From the NCBI RefSeq assembly GCF_025698545.1, contig NC_068571.1, positions 51,679,733 to 51,743,732 on the forward strand: a stretch of DNA of 64,000 nucleotides, written 5' to 3'. Positions 11,640-24,083 of this stretch are shown here, piece by piece. How positions within the stretch are numbered: the first letter of the stretch is position 1; every line of letters starts with the position of its first letter. The position numbers and the translations under genes were made by a program. The notes beneath the pieces were generated by a model. The model saw only the letters and a list, made by a program, of their open reading frames with translations. It did not search any database and had not been told where the DNA came from. Origin of the DNA: Gossypium raimondii. Taxonomy: Eukaryota > Streptophyta > Magnoliopsida > Malvales > Malvaceae.

Positions 11640-12150
11640 GGTGTAAGTTTATGTTTTAGTTACTTTATTTTATAAAGTCCAAAAATATTATTGAATTATT
11701 CGATTATTTAAGTCGTTGAATTATTCGGATATTTTTTTAAAAAATTATTGGGTTGAGTTCCGTTAAAAAAAAAGTTTAGCTAGCGAGCTTTAAGCAACGA
11801 TTCGACAATCCGTATATTGGATCAAGTCTTCATCAACGAGTAGAAGAATATATCTTAGACCAAAGTGATTTGACGATCAATGTCGAAGATCGGATAAGAA
11901 ATCTATTTAGATTTTGATTCACAAATTTGTGATGTTCAAAACTGTTTCATGAAAAAAATAATCTGTGGAAGAAAATGGGAAGAAGAGCTTTCGATTGGTG
12001 TAAGGATAGAGAATGTCATATAACAATGATTTCAACAACCCATTGACTCAACTTTCAAGTGGTTTAGTAATTATTTTGTAACTTTTTGAAGTTAAAGTAG
12101 TCAAAACATAAACTTATTAATAATTTAGTAATTTTAGATAAATTTACCCA
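11640..12150. mobile_element. MITE, 'GGGTAAACTAC' family (copy 2, inverted)
   Basis: The ends contain 'gttttagttactttattttataaag' and 'taatttagtaattttagataaatttaccc'. The middle reads ATCAACGAGTAGAAGAATATATCTTAGACC...ATTTTGATTCACAAATTTGTGA, which corresponds in reverse orientation to the interior of copies at 10190 and 27580 and in direct orientation to 42400-42856. Borders are approximate. Confidence 0.5.
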
Positions 12151-13090
12151 ATATAAAATAAAAAAAGTAAATTTAAAAGATTGACTTAGGCTTCGATCAA
12201 TAGATCTAATAATTTGACCAAAATCTTCTCAAAATGAAATATCGAATGATTTTCAGACTTGAATGAATAGATGGTACAATTCATACACATTTGCTACACA
12301 AGTTAATTTCAAAATTATAAAAATCCAAATAGTTTAACACTTTAATGAAAGAATGCAAGTAAAGTAGATTTGAAACTCCTCTATGGGTTAATATCTAGAT
12401 TTGAGGTATTCATGGGTGGAATTGGGTTCGGGCTAGACTTATATGTAATAATAACACACATTATGTTTGTCTAAACCCAACCTAAAATATAAATCTAATA
12501 TTTTATCAAAACCCGCTAATATTTGTAAATGATTAACACATGTCTATTTTAAATAAACTCATATTATTTTTGAAAAGTATTTATATTATTTTAATTTAAT
12601 ATTTAATAATTTATTTTTCTCATTTATTAAACAAGCAACTTTAACATTTTTTAATATGTTTATATTTTATTATTATACATTACCATAAATTTAATCTCGT
12701 GTTATAAATATTACAATATATGAAAATAACATAATATAACACACTATAATATATTACAAACTTCAAAAATAGACGGAGTCATGCTTGAGCTCAAAACCGA
12801 TCCATATTTTAAATGGATTTAAATTTTTTGTTTAAACCCTCTCAAACCTAATATTTTTATCTAAACCTTCATAAATTTCGACCTAGCTTTCGGGTTTAAG
12901 CTAGCAACTTAATAATAACAACATGACTGTGTATAAAGAAGAGAATGGGGATATACATATCTAATTGATGATTATCCTAAAAGCTACAAAGAATATGTTT
13001 CGTATAATTCTCGAGCAAACCCATTGCGTGGTTCGCACGGAATTTTTCACTGTCCCGTTGTGCTCATGGTAGTAGCTATTTGCTCATTTT
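12151..13090. other. Intergenic downstream of FAP2-like gene
   Basis: AT-rich, without a supported gene. The part next to 13130 probably includes the 3' UTR of the FAP2-like gene. Confidence 0.35.
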
Positions 13091-13129
13091 AAAGGATTTG
13101 AGACAATGGCTGTGGTAAACAGAGCCATC

Positions 13130-15676
13130 TCAGCATCTCCTTATAATGTTTGCAACATTTTGCCCAATGTTTTCTTTAGCTTGTTCCGATACTGGGACAT
13201 CTCCGATGTACATACCGAAGAAAGCCCCTGGAATGGAAACCAAGGGTTAGGATCTCGAGCTTTTGCTGTTAAAATCATAGTTTATGGTATAGAACTAATC
13301 GACACGCTTCATAAGTGTAATGAAAGTTCTAACACAGACATTTACTTACTGCACAAATCCTTGCTTTGAACCACTCCAATGTGGTTACCTCCAACTGCAC
13401 AAATATTTCTTTCACTATAAGGTGTATGTCTACGGTATAGAGCTAATCAACAAACTTCAAATTTGTACCTCACAAAGAAAAAGAAGATACGAATCGGATC
13501 ACTTTTTAAAACTCATTTTGCATGGAACAGAAAACCAAAGATAGTAGTATGATTAAAAATGGCTGTTACTGTTGCAGAAGGGATACACAACGAGAGAGAA
13601 CTTACTTTTGGTAACTAGTTGTCCTTCAGCTGTCCGCTGAAAGTCGATCACTGTTCCCTGCATATGCAACAGAGTTAAAGAGAGTTGCCGCTAGGTTAGA
13701 TCATAATCATAGAAAGAGATACAGGGGTTACCGCAGGCAATGCGATATCTTGAGTGAATAAGGAGCCAAATGTACTTAGGCAATGATAATCGGTATCGGG
13801 ATTAGTCTACGAGAAGTTAAGAACTTTGTCACAAGTCCAGCAGTTAATGAAGAAATTAACAAGAGCGGCAGGGGACCTGCTAACTTCGATCACTTACCTT
13901 TACTAACCGTGCACGAAGGGATTTTTCAAATTCACTGAAACATACACAATTAAGCCAGTTAATGAGAAAACCAAAATGCAGCCTACCCAAAAGAGCCAAG
14001 CACCTAATCAAGCGTATGACTCTCATCAGACGCAGTTTCAAAGGAATGGTTCAATCGGGACAATCAAGTTGACAAAATTTTCAAGGGTGTAATAGATGGG
14101 GAAAAAGAACTTACTCTCTTACTGCACTGGCTTTCATCCCATTGCAGTTAACCACTAGCCTAACAGTCATGCCAATGTCCTCTCTGCACACTCATATAAG
14201 AAAAGATTTGTAAGAAAATAGACAAGAAAAGGCATGAAAGTCTGCAAAAACAAGAACAGAAGATAGAAACTAAAGTCCATCCACTCATACCCGACTAGCA
14301 TTTGGTGGTAAGTAAAATTTCTAAATAAATTGCTAGCAGCATGAAAATTCTCAAGTACCTAAGAAGATCCTGATAAAAGTCATTGTGTTTGTTCGGTTCA
14401 TTCACAGGAATAGAAGCATACTTTGGTCCCAGTTTCTGGCATACGGAGAATGGATGAATATCTATAAGGGGAAGAAGAAAAATCAAGCATGAGTAAATGA
14501 AGCATTAGGAAAACCACATTACTAATAACAATAAGGTAAGAGGAACGATGCAAAATCAACAAGTACTTACAAAAACCAAATGCATACACCTCTAGAGACT
14601 TGATTTTGATTATCGTTATGGCAATTGATCCGGTACCAACAAGCACCTGAGAGCATTAAACACTGTTACTGAAAAATAACCCCCGAACACCCCAACAATG
14701 TTAAAAAAAAGGTGGGATTATTTTGAAGTGACGGATGTTCCCTTTTCAAGTTTGGCCTAATAATGTTGTGTGTGTAAGCATATCGAACTACATCGTGAAT
14801 ATTCAAAACATAAATAAGCTGCTAAAGGAACAAAGGCGAACAGATAGAGGTGTATAAGCAGTGAGTGCACAATGTTTTACCTCAGAAGCTAAACTGGAAT
14901 TAATCTGTCTATCGAATACGTTGTCCAATGTTGTTGGGAACTCAATGCCGGTTCGGGGCTCAACAGCATGTTGTGTCCAATTTGAATCTAGAAAAGATGG
15001 ACTACCATATCCTTGATGTCCAACTTCACAAGCCCTTCGATCCTTGTGTTCTTGCATTTCAACATCCGTGTTTTCCCGAGGAACAGGTAGTACCTTTGAA
15101 CATCTGATCACAATAAACCAAATGGTTTAATCATAGACAAACTCTGCGATTACACAACACGATCAGAAAGGTAAACGACTATGCTATATGGAAGTTAAAA
15201 GAACCTTACAAGTTATCAAATGGCGGTATAAGAGCAACAGATAATGAAAGCAGAGGAAACGAACGGAGCACTTCCGCTTCTCCGAAGAAGTGTAATGATA
15301 CATGTGTGGTGGCAGATCGACCTTTCGATTCGCAAGCGAAATGAAATCCCATAAGGTTATTCTTATAAGAAGCAATTTGCTTAACCTGAGCTGAAGATTT
15401 ACAACTTCCAGATTTCAAACCATGTTGATTATTAGCCAATATATCCAAATTGGAAGTCGACATACTAGAGAACCAAAAAAGCAGTGAACCGGCGAACTTC
15501 GACACGCAACTAAAACCTTCTCGAAATGCAAGACTACCAGGTAAATACAAGTGTCTAGAATAGTACAAAGAGCCATCAACAAATGAACTAAAATGTGAAA
15601 ACAAATGAGTTCCCAAACCATTAGATACAAAGGACTCCATTGGAAAAATACATGTAGATTCTCCATCTAAATCCAT
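13130..15676 (-). CDS. FAP2: Fatty-acid-binding protein 2-like (chalcone-isomerase fold), ten exons
   Basis: Exons in transcript order are 15210-15676, 14881-15103, 14571-14646, 14359-14461, 14115-14183, 13898-13934, 13732-13806, 13606-13657, 13350-13394 and 13130-13227. All have GT-AG introns and the frame is continuous for 414 residues. The first exon gives the family's N-terminal block (FFMDLDGESTCIFPMESFVS, FAGSLLFWFSS). From about residue 207 comes the chalcone-isomerase fold: TGIEFPTTLDNV, KIKSLEVYAFGFYI, VCQKLGPKY, MTVRLVVNCNGMKAS, FGSLFTQDIALP, GQLVTK, SKDLCRAFFGMYIGDVPVS. This matches plant FAP2 proteins, non-catalytic relatives of chalcone isomerase that bind fatty acids and are linked to plastid lipid supply. 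The start codon at 15676 is the first ATG after an in-frame TAG, but the preceding codons (GNSWLFF) resemble the usual family start, so the true N-terminus is uncertain. Confidence 0.92.
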
Positions 15677-15718
15677 GAAAAACAACCAACTATTTCCCCA
15701 ATTTCGAAAACAAAATGC

Positions 15719-15772
15719 CTAATTCAGAAACCCTTTTACCTTTTCCTGAACTAGGGAAATTGGGGGTTCCAT
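15719..15772 (-). promoter_or_regulatory. 17-codon upstream ORF before the FAP2-like start
   Basis: An ATG at 15772 opens MEPPISLVQEKVKGFLN and ends at a TAG (15721-15719), 42 bases before and in the same frame as the main ATG. A 3' splice-like TTTGTAG lies just upstream at about 15800. It could be a regulatory uORF, or the TAG could be a mutation separating an original longer N-terminus. Confidence 0.45.
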
Positions 15773-15799
15773 TTTACCACCCAAATTGATATAATGTAC

Positions 15800-16390
15800 C
15801 TACAAAGAAAATTTGATATTCAATTCATGATCCATATAAGTACAGAAAAACAGTAATTGATGAGAAGAACTGAAATGATATTGAAAGTTATTCAGAAATT
15901 AATTGATCCTTGCAATTAACCATTGTTATCATTCGATGCAAAGGAAAAGCTAATTATTTCCTTCTTATAATTAAAACAAAACAAAAAGTAAAATAAAATA
16001 TAGCCATGAAGATATAAAATAAAGCTAATCATCAAAAAACAAGCTTAACATTACATTAATAGAATGCGATAAAAACAATTAGAAAATAAAAATTTCATGA
16101 AAAAGATCAATTCAACTACAGAAACAAAGCAAACAAAAAACCCCCAGAAATTACGTGGAAAAAACTTGCACGTCGATATCAAGAGATTCGATATACAAAA
16201 TGGAAGTTTGAGTTTTTTTTTTAATTATTATTACTATTAATAGATTCAGGGAAAATATTATGCTCTGAGACTCTGTAATGGACGATGGAGAAAGAACATG
16301 TTGAATGATTCAAAGCTACTTGAGGAACAAAATTGGAAAATTTAGTGGTTTGGAGAGGATTTTAGAATAATAAATGAATTTAGCTCTCGA
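15800..16390 (-). other. Probable 5' UTR intron/promoter of the FAP2-like gene
   Basis: No coding content. An acceptor-like TTCTTTGTAG|G lies at 15800 on the minus strand and a donor-like GAC|GTGCAAG at about 16172. The spacing would fit a first intron in the 5' UTR, but the transcription start is not fixed. Confidence 0.3.
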
Positions 16391-16419
16391 TGACCCTTCT
16401 TGTTTGGTTTTGAGAGCAT

Positions 16420-16970
16420 TTTAGAAAATTTAAAACTACATAATTTATTTATATTTTGAGAGTATTTTAGAATAATAAATTATTTCACGTGTCGATTTAG
16501 ATCCGTGATGTCTTAAGTTTTATATATTTATTTTTGTTTGTTTTTTCTATTGTTTAATAAATATTCAATTTTAGAAGCTTTTGTTTGCTCTTATAGCACG
16601 TTTTTTAGTCTTGTTTATGCATGTAATCTTAGTTTTACAAGTAATTTTAGGGATGATTTTGTTGTCATCCTCTTTAGTTTGGTGAATGGTTAATTTTTTT
16701 TGTCGATTTTTACTCGCCGCTTTGGACCAGCCGGGGTTGATTTCCTTATTGTATTAAGTGCTTGCAATCACTCCAAATATAGAGTGCTTGAGTTGTGACA
16801 AAGCCAATTGTCAACATGTCTTAATGTTCTATTGATGTTGAGGCTAAAGCATTTGTTGGGTTGATAGAGTTCATCCTTCACCATTTACGACGAGTGTTTA
16901 CTATTTTTTTTTTCTGAATTGTATGGTTTCATTGAATAAATTAATGAGTTTACCTTTTAAAAAAAAACTT
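16420..16970 (+). repeat. Dispersed repeat, LINE-3'-end-like (copy A)
   Basis: From about 16455 to 16825 it matches 36145-36486 in the same orientation: TTTTAGAATAATAAATTATT, TAGCACGTTTTTTAGTCTTG, CTTGCAATCACTC, GTTGTGACAAAGCCAATTGTCAACATG. This copy continues through GTATGGTTTCATTGAATAAA to an A-rich tail (TTTTAAAAAAAAAC at about 16955-16968), as at the 3' end of plant LINEs. No reverse transcriptase is recognisable. Confidence 0.5.
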
Positions 16971-18804
16971 TAGAGGTATTTATTTTAACAAAAAAAGTTA
17001 TTAAATTCAAATTTCATTTATAAAATATTAAAATTATAAAAAAATTTTAAATTTTTATATAAAATTACACATTAAATCAAAGTTGATTTGTTCCTAAAAA
17101 ATTAATGTAATATTAATAATAATAATATTATTATTTTGTATCTTACCGAATTCGTTAAATACCATTAAAAAATTGAATCATCTAAATTAAACTCAAAATT
17201 CAATTAAGTTTGTTTTGACTTTTGTTAATGTTTTGCTAATTTACTTATCAATTTTTGAGAAGGCCCAATTGCATATTTATTGGGCTTTAGCCCAATGGCT
17301 ATTTTCTAATCAAGGGAGGGAGAAGTTTTGTCCTTAATTTTAGTCTCTCCAAAAAAAAAAAAAAATACAATTTCATTAATTCTTTCTAAAATTAATAATT
17401 TAATTTAAAATATTTTACCCTTTAGTCAAACTAGAAATTTTATAAATTTATCTTAACTCCCAATACTAAATTTTTAGTTGTCCTTGATTGTTAATTCTCT
17501 AACTTCGTCAAACTCAACTTTGTCACAACTTAATCCGCTACACTTATACTACTCCAAGTTTTCTTTTATTAAAACATTTATCGTAATCATATTTTATTAA
17601 AGTCGAGTTGGTATTGAGTTTAACTCAATATTTTATTCAAGTCAAGTTTTCTTTTATTAAAAAATAGTTTGAAACTCAAATTGACTTGATTTTTTGAATT
17701 TCAAGTTAATAGAATTTAGTTCTTGGTTTTTTGAATCAACTCGAATAAGTAATTTGATTTTTAAGTTTGAGTTGAGTTGAATTTTACAACTCAAATAATT
17801 TGAATAACTCGAACAAAAAATTAGTGTAAATACCCTTATGTCTTTATAAATTTTGAAAATGAACAAATTGGTCCCTTTCAAGAAAATTATAAAAAATCAA
17901 AATATTTATAACAAATTACAGAAAATAAAAAATATATTAAAATTTAATAAAATTCTAAAAATCATATAAAATTTAAAATTTAAATTCCAAAACGATAAAT
18001 TTAAGGCCTTAAACAAACAAATTATCAAATTAAGTTTACGATGCAAAATATTGTTTTTTTTCCTCTTATTTTGCTTTCAAATAGTTTTTGGTCTCAATTT
18101 ATGTGCTCTTGGTATTAATCATATTGTGAACAATAATTTAATTTGACCTGTTTTTCTTCTTCTAATTTTACTCGATTCGACTTTAATTTTATTTCACTTG
18201 ATTTAATTAGAAAACTTCAAATTAAATTAAAATGATAATATAATACTCATCAACTCAATTAATTCTATAATCGAAAAGGACATCTTTAGAGTAGTATAAT
18301 TTCATAACACTAATGCAAGTGTATTTGGTTTGCTATTTATTTAACCATTGATGTTTTTGAATGTTTATTAAATGCTTTAATTAGTTTTCAAAATAAGACA
18401 ACATCCTTACGTTGAGGAAAACTAGTGAGATATTTGTTAAAACGTGCATGAAGTAAACCAAAAAACTTAGGGATCATATTTAAATATTATTTCATCTATT
18501 TATTAATAATTTAAAAAAACTTAAAATTGAAACTCCATATTTTAAAAAATTAAAAATTTCCATATTTTCTAAAATTCGTCAACCTATTTTAAAAAAATAA
18601 AAATATATGTTATGTAAAATACATTATCATTTTGATTTTGTCCCATAGTGTAGGGGAAAGAGGTCAAATAAGAAAAATATAATCACCAAAACACACAAGT
18701 GAGATATTGTAGGTCAAATTAGCAATAGTTTTGGGTAGGCAGGACAGCTTGTCTTGCTTGACATATAAGGAACAATGAACACTTTTTCTTATTTGTTCAT
18801 TTAA
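16971..18804. other. AT-rich intergenic, no gene seen
   Basis: Long A/T tracts and short chance ORFs. One slightly less AT-rich spot (17250-17340) carries no motif I can name. Confidence 0.4.
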
Positions 18805-19244
18805 GGTCTAATTATGCTCTCAGTCATTATATTTATTGTACATTTAAAATTTAGTCCCCTACTTTTAATTCCTCTTTAATAATTAAAGTATGATTGATAA
18901 CTCCGTCAAAAGGATTTTGTTAAATTGGATTATATGGTATTCTTCAAAAAAGTTCACACCATCAATTTAAAGTCCTGCAATTCATGAAAGCTAAAAAAAG
19001 AAAAAAATCAAATTCTTTGAAATAGTGTTGAACCCTAGATTAGATATTTCCATATTGATCATGTATTTTTTTTAATTTTCAAAATGCCACATGAATTATT
19101 TTAATGAAGTTCCTTGCCATCATTATCAATTGGATTTCCATTATTAAATCAAAAGAATAGTGGAACTAAATTCTTGAAATTAAAAGTAAATGGACTAAAT
19201 TTCAAATGTACAAAACATACAAGGATTGAGAAAAGAATTAGACC
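18805..19244. mobile_element. TIR element (MITE-like, about 440 bp)
   Basis: The left end reads GGTCTAATTATGCTCTCAGT...AAAATTTAGTCCCCTACTTT and the right end carries the inverse (AAGTAAATGGACTAAATTT...GATTGAGAAAAGAATTAGACC). Arms are roughly 65 bases with mismatches. No coding capacity. The right-arm wording recurs at 11040-11125 and 23935-24005, so those may be solo ends of the same family. Confidence 0.65.
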
Positions 19245-19436
19245 AAAATAAGCCTGCCAAGACAAAACATGACATACATTCATTTCTTGCCCATGCAGCA
19301 ACAACAAGATCTCAATGATTAACACATGAAACATGTTCTTTGAATCTCTCCATTCACTGAATTTAGAAACTCAACAACCTTAGCTAACTACCTAACCATA
19401 ATGTCTTTCGATCTTTGGGGAAAAATAATAATAAGA

Positions 19437-19439
<3 letters not shown>

Positions 19440-19477
<38 letters not shown>
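19440..19477. repeat. (TA)n microsatellite
   Basis: About nineteen uninterrupted AT dinucleotides. Confidence 0.95.
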
Positions 19478-19481
<4 letters not shown>

Positions 19482-19821
19482 AAAACGATAATGTGCCTTC
19501 AATCATGTCTACTGATATATCAAAACCAAAACGATATTAAAAATATTGTATGTAATTTAAAACGATAACAAAGAATGTTTTTTTTCTTTTGTAAGAAATA
19601 GATAACAAAGAGTATTTAGCTATGCAAAGTCTGTTATTAGTTTTCTGTTTTAAGAAAAGAAAGGGATGTGTAAGAAATAAGGCATGTCCTAAAATTTAGG
19701 GTTTTTAAAACGTGTCATGCAAAAATTTTGCTATAATAAATGTTTATCATACATAAGTGAGATACTTTTAATAAACACGTATAAATGTTTTTTTTTCACC
19801 TCAATCCTTAATCTAATGTTA

Positions 19822-20546
19822 AATATTAACCAATCATTAATCTTGTTGAATTAGGGAAGAGATAAGGAAAAGAAGGTGATGGTGCGAAAGATGTTGGTTC
19901 ATCTACTTAGGCGGAGAGCTGAAAAAGTATTAAGGAGGTAGAGAATGAGGCTATATGTGTTGAGGATGACAGAGGAAGAGGGATAGTAAGAGCATCCAAG
20001 ATTCGATCCTTTCTTCCTCATTCTTCGGCGTATTTATAGGTGTTGGGGGAAGGGGGGTTCTTTGTCCATTTATGCCACATCACCGACAATCTCGGAGTGA
20101 GGGTGAACATGTGATCGGCTAGGTGACAGGTAGCTCTGACATTCTCCTTGTTAAGATAGTACAAGGTTGTTATGCTTCAGTGGTGATCCCCAACAAGGAG
20201 AGTGTCAGAGTAGTGTCGCGCTTGATGACAATCAATATGTATCCACCTAGTTGACCACACATTCACCATCACCTCGAGATTGTCAGTGACATGGCATAAA
20301 TGGATAAATAACCTCCTATAAATACCCTGAAGAACGAGGAAGAAGGGATCAAATCCTAGACTCTCTTACTAGCCCTCATCCTATGTCTTCCTTAGCATAT
20401 AGTCTCATTTTCTACGTCTTTATACTTTTTCGGCTCTTCGCTTGATTAGGTGAACCGACCTTTTTTTATACCATCACCTTCTCCTTATTAACTCTTCCCT
20501 TGCTGCTACTTAGTATCAATAAGTCTCATGCTTAATATTAACCAAT
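19822..20546. mobile_element. Long-hairpin (foldback) element, about 0.7 kb
   Basis: The sequence is a near-complete imperfect palindrome centred near 20180, with arms of about 330 bases. Left-arm landmarks (GGGAAGAG, GAAGGTGATGGT, GCTGAAAAAGTAT, TCCTTTCTTCCTCATTCTTC, TATTTATAGG, GACATTCTCCTTGTT) all recur reverse-complemented on the right. A 13-bp direct repeat AATATTAACCAAT (19822-19834 and 20534-20546) flanks it and may be the target duplication. Each arm holds a TATAAATA box pointing away from the centre, as in the long TIRs of Mutator-like elements. No transposase. Confidence 0.7.
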
Positions 20547-20827
20547 AGCAACAAATGTTTTTCTTTTTGTGGTTAAATCAAAATATCCTCCATGTTCGTC
20601 TTACGATCCATAGAGACTAATCATTTTAGAATTTGTGGTTATTTTTATAACAATGTCTCTTACAGATTTTTTATTAAACTAATATGAAACCACTAAAAAG
20701 AAAAGAAGAAAAAGTTTTAATAGAACATGTTAATGTGTTATTGTTTTCCTCTTTGGTAACATGCTTGGCTCTGAGGAATTATTTTGTTTATTAATATTAG
20801 CATTGATTTCAACATAATATTATGTTA

Positions 20828-21430
20828 AAATATGCCATTAATTTTGTACTTTTCAAAAATTTAGGCTTTAATCTTTGTACTTTTATTTCAGAATTTAGTG
20901 TTTTTATTTTTAAATTACAAAATTCAAGTTCAATCTGACGTGATGAATCTTGGCATTTGAATAAGCTCAACTAAAATTTTTAAAAATTTTGAGGGTTTTA
21001 GTGAGTTTTTCAAAAATGTTGGCGGTTTAATTAAGACTAAAAATTTTAGATGTTTTACGAAAATTTACAAAAATAAAATAAAATTGAAGAGCCTAATTGA
21101 AATTTTAAAATTTTTCAAAGGTTTAATAATAATTTTAAAAAATTAGGGGACTTGATGAAGATTCGCCTCTGCCAACTATTAGCACTATTAATTTTTTTGG
21201 TTAAATTTGTAAGTATGACATTTTGAAATAAAAAAATATTCACTTGGTGACATTGTAATTAATAAAATGACATTGAAATAACCTGAATTTAACAAAAAAA
21301 TAATAGTGTTAACAGTTAGATCTGAATTTTAAAATTTAAAAATAGAAAGACTAAATTCATAAAAATAAAAATATATAAACTAAATTTTAAATTTTCAAAA
21401 AATACAAAACTTATAACGTATTTTAACCTT
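20828..21430. mobile_element. TIR repeat, about 600 bp
   Basis: The left arm (TATGCCATTAATTTTGTACTTTTCAAAAATTTAGG...) and right arm (AAATTTTCAAAAAATACAAAACTTATAACGTATTTTAACC) are imperfect inverses. The wording 'aacagttagatctgaattttaaaatttaaaaat' recurs at 41935-41965, marking a second member at 41743-42050. Non-coding. Confidence 0.5.
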
Positions 21431-22689
21431 AATATTAATATTAACATTTATTTCAACACAATGTTTGCCATTCCAATAGGAAATTTTAGGGCTATAATTT
21501 TCACTGCATAAATTCAGATAACTTAATGTACAACTTTAAAAATTAAATTTTTATTTAAAAATTATATTATTAGTATAGCTTATCTAATATTTATTATTTA
21601 TTTTAGGATTTGAGTTCCATTCTTTCTTCTAATTAAACTAATATTACTTGACTCCTAACATTAAATTTACTAAAATATTATTAATAAATATAATTCAATA
21701 GTTTCTAGTAAAAGTGAGTGTTAATCATGTAATAATTTTTAGGTAGTTGCTGGTCGGTCGATTTTTTCTTTTGACCTTTTTTTCAAAAATAAAATGAGAA
21801 AAACATGTTTTTTTTTTGGATTTAATATTAAGTAGAAAATATATAATATTAGTGTAACTTTTTACAAGTGGATTATTAAGATAACATGTGTTGAAAATAT
21901 TAGTCTTTAAATTTGGTATTTTTTCTTGATCCTTTAATTTTTTATTCACATTAACTTTTGAATTTGACAATTTCTTTTAATTTGGTCCCTAAACTTAAAT
22001 TCTTTTAAGGTTTGATGTGGAAGTCTAAAATATACCACGTCATCATCGAATTTTTTAATCTTTTATAATTTTATTGTATTTATTAGATTATATATATATA
22101 TTTTAAGTTTTTAGAGATGACGTGGCATAATATTAATAATACATCATTGTTAATTTGGGTTTTTTTTATCAAACTAAACTCATTATTATTATAATCAAAC
22201 AATGCCATTGATCATGAAATAATTTGCATTAATCAAAGTACTTAGCTAAATAAACAAGTTAGTCATGTCAAACATGTTTATTCAATAATTTTAATTTTAT
22301 GTTTATCAACATGAACCCATTGATGCATGTCACAGGACCCTTTTATTGTATAAATTAAATTACATGATTTGTTTTAAAATTAATTAGGCGAATAATGAAA
22401 TGGTCAAAATGTTCTAGAATTAATTTTGGAACAATTGTGTGATATAATCATATTCTTGGAATTTCTTGCCTGTCCGGTTGGTCACCATAATCCAATACGT
22501 TTTAGGCACCGATCAATTTATTTATTTATTCTTTATTGTTATTATTATTAAATGAAGAAATAAACACGAATAATTATATATATATATAATGGAATGAATA
22601 ATCTCAATTATTGGAAAAATCTAATTATGATACATATTTATCTTAATTCAAATTTAAATTATTTTAAGTTTAGAATTTAGTGTTTTAGT
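21431..22689. other. AT-rich intergenic, no gene seen
   Basis: No recognisable protein or structured repeat. Short ORFs are chance products of A/T-rich sequence. Confidence 0.4.
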
Positions 22690-22694
22690 AATTT

Positions 22695-23030
22695 TAGATT
22701 TGGGTAATTGGAGCCCGGTATTGAATACAATAATTCCAATTATTTCGGTCACTGGATCATTGTCTAAGGTGAAATTTTGTAACACGTTAGGACATCCCAT
22801 TAGTAAGTCAATGTGGGCTAGTTCCCACGATTATGATATTATTGACCGATTTATGCGTATATATAAAAATCTTTCTCATTATCTTCAATTTTCTTGAGTT
22901 AAAAACTTTTGCTCGTAAACACAAAAGTACTGTATGTGCTTTTTTGAAAACATTAGGTTCGGAATTTTTGGATTATTTTTTCAAACTAATAATTCATAAT
23001 AGGATTTGGAGAACTATACATTTAACTATG
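22695..23030 (+). pseudogene. matK: Decayed plastid matK fragment (nuclear plastid DNA)
   Basis: Two overlapping frames hold the C-terminal part of the plastid intron maturase: first [20 protein letters not shown] then [20 protein letters not shown] and RIYKNLSHY. After a frame change comes [20 protein letters not shown] with SEFLDYFF. In the family these blocks read in the same order ([64 protein letters not shown]). A piece of about 20 codons between the two blocks is missing, and several residues differ from consensus. It is a non-functional, probably old, nuclear insertion of plastid DNA. The ends are set by similarity only. Confidence 0.8.
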
Positions 23031-23039
23031 TAGTAAAAG

Positions 23040-23330
23040 TATTATAGAAGTCCTTGTATTGAGAGGTGGATTGTATTTTGTCCCTTTTCCTCATAAAATG
23101 GGCAAATTAGTCCTTATACGTTATATTAAATAGCAAATTGGCTCTTCTATTAAAATTTTCATCCATTTTAACTATTAAAAATTAGTCCCTGTATGTCAAC
23201 ATGAAGTATATACATATGGCATGCCACGTGTAATTGTTTGATTATTCTGTCAACCCTATTTTTAACAGTAGAAATGGATGAATTTTTTAACAAAAAAAAC
23301 CCGGATGGATTTCAAGTTCAGAAACCTCCA
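23040..23330. mobile_element. MITE, 'GTCCTTGTATTGAGAGG' family (copy 1)
   Basis: It contains AGTCCTTGTATTGAGAGGTG, the 'ggcaaattagtccttatacg' block, GCATGCCACGTGTAA and AACAGTAGAAATGGATGAA. The same blocks occur in the same order, reverse-complemented, at 58768-59010. A shorter relative sits in an intron at 24871-25050. Non-coding; right border uncertain. Confidence 0.55.
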
Positions 23331-24080
23331 TCTTCACTAAAATTTGAGATTGATGAATAAGTTTTACCCAACAACATACACTTAGGAGTTTGTCTAATTA
23401 CTTGCAGACAAAACCTGCATTTTTCTTTACAGTGCCACTTTTGACACCCAAAAGTGAAAAATGACGTTTTTTAACCTTCTTTTTCAATGTACCTGAGAAT
23501 GATTTACAAAGCTTAAAATTAAAAGAGATGTATTATTTAATTGAGATTCATGCATACATTCTAAATTGCGGAAAACATTTTTGATTGAGGCCTAATTATT
23601 AAAATAAATAGAATTTTTCTTTTTAATTGAAGTTGAATGTCAAGAGGTATTCTGGTGCGGAAACATACGAAGACAGGCTTTGTATTCTGAATATATTTAT
23701 ATTTTAATTTTTCATATAAATTATAAACATCAAATCTTTAATGTTTATAATCCAAGATATGAAGTGGGAAAACATTTAATTCTGCCTCCGATCCTCTACT
23801 CTTCCTACTTTTGATATATAGTCCTCGAATCTTTAATGAATTTAAATATGTTGGATTTTAATACTCAAAGGTATAATTATATTCAAATTTGATAGAACCC
23901 AATTGGACTTTAATTTATAAATCAAACAAGTAGAGGAATTAAAAATAGAGGGATTAAATTTTTAAAAGCATAAAGAGTACAGGGATGAAGACACAATTAG
24001 ACCAAAGAAAAAGAAATGATTGGAGACTTTTATACGTGTAGGATATGAGAGTGGTAGGTAACTGAAAGAATCAATGGAAG
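23331..24080. other. Intergenic upstream of the RIPK-like gene
   Basis: AT-rich. The 23935-24005 stretch ('gagtacagggatgaagacacaattagacc') looks like one end of the TIR family seen at 18805-19244. No gene seen. Confidence 0.35.
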
Positions 24081-24083
24081 TAC

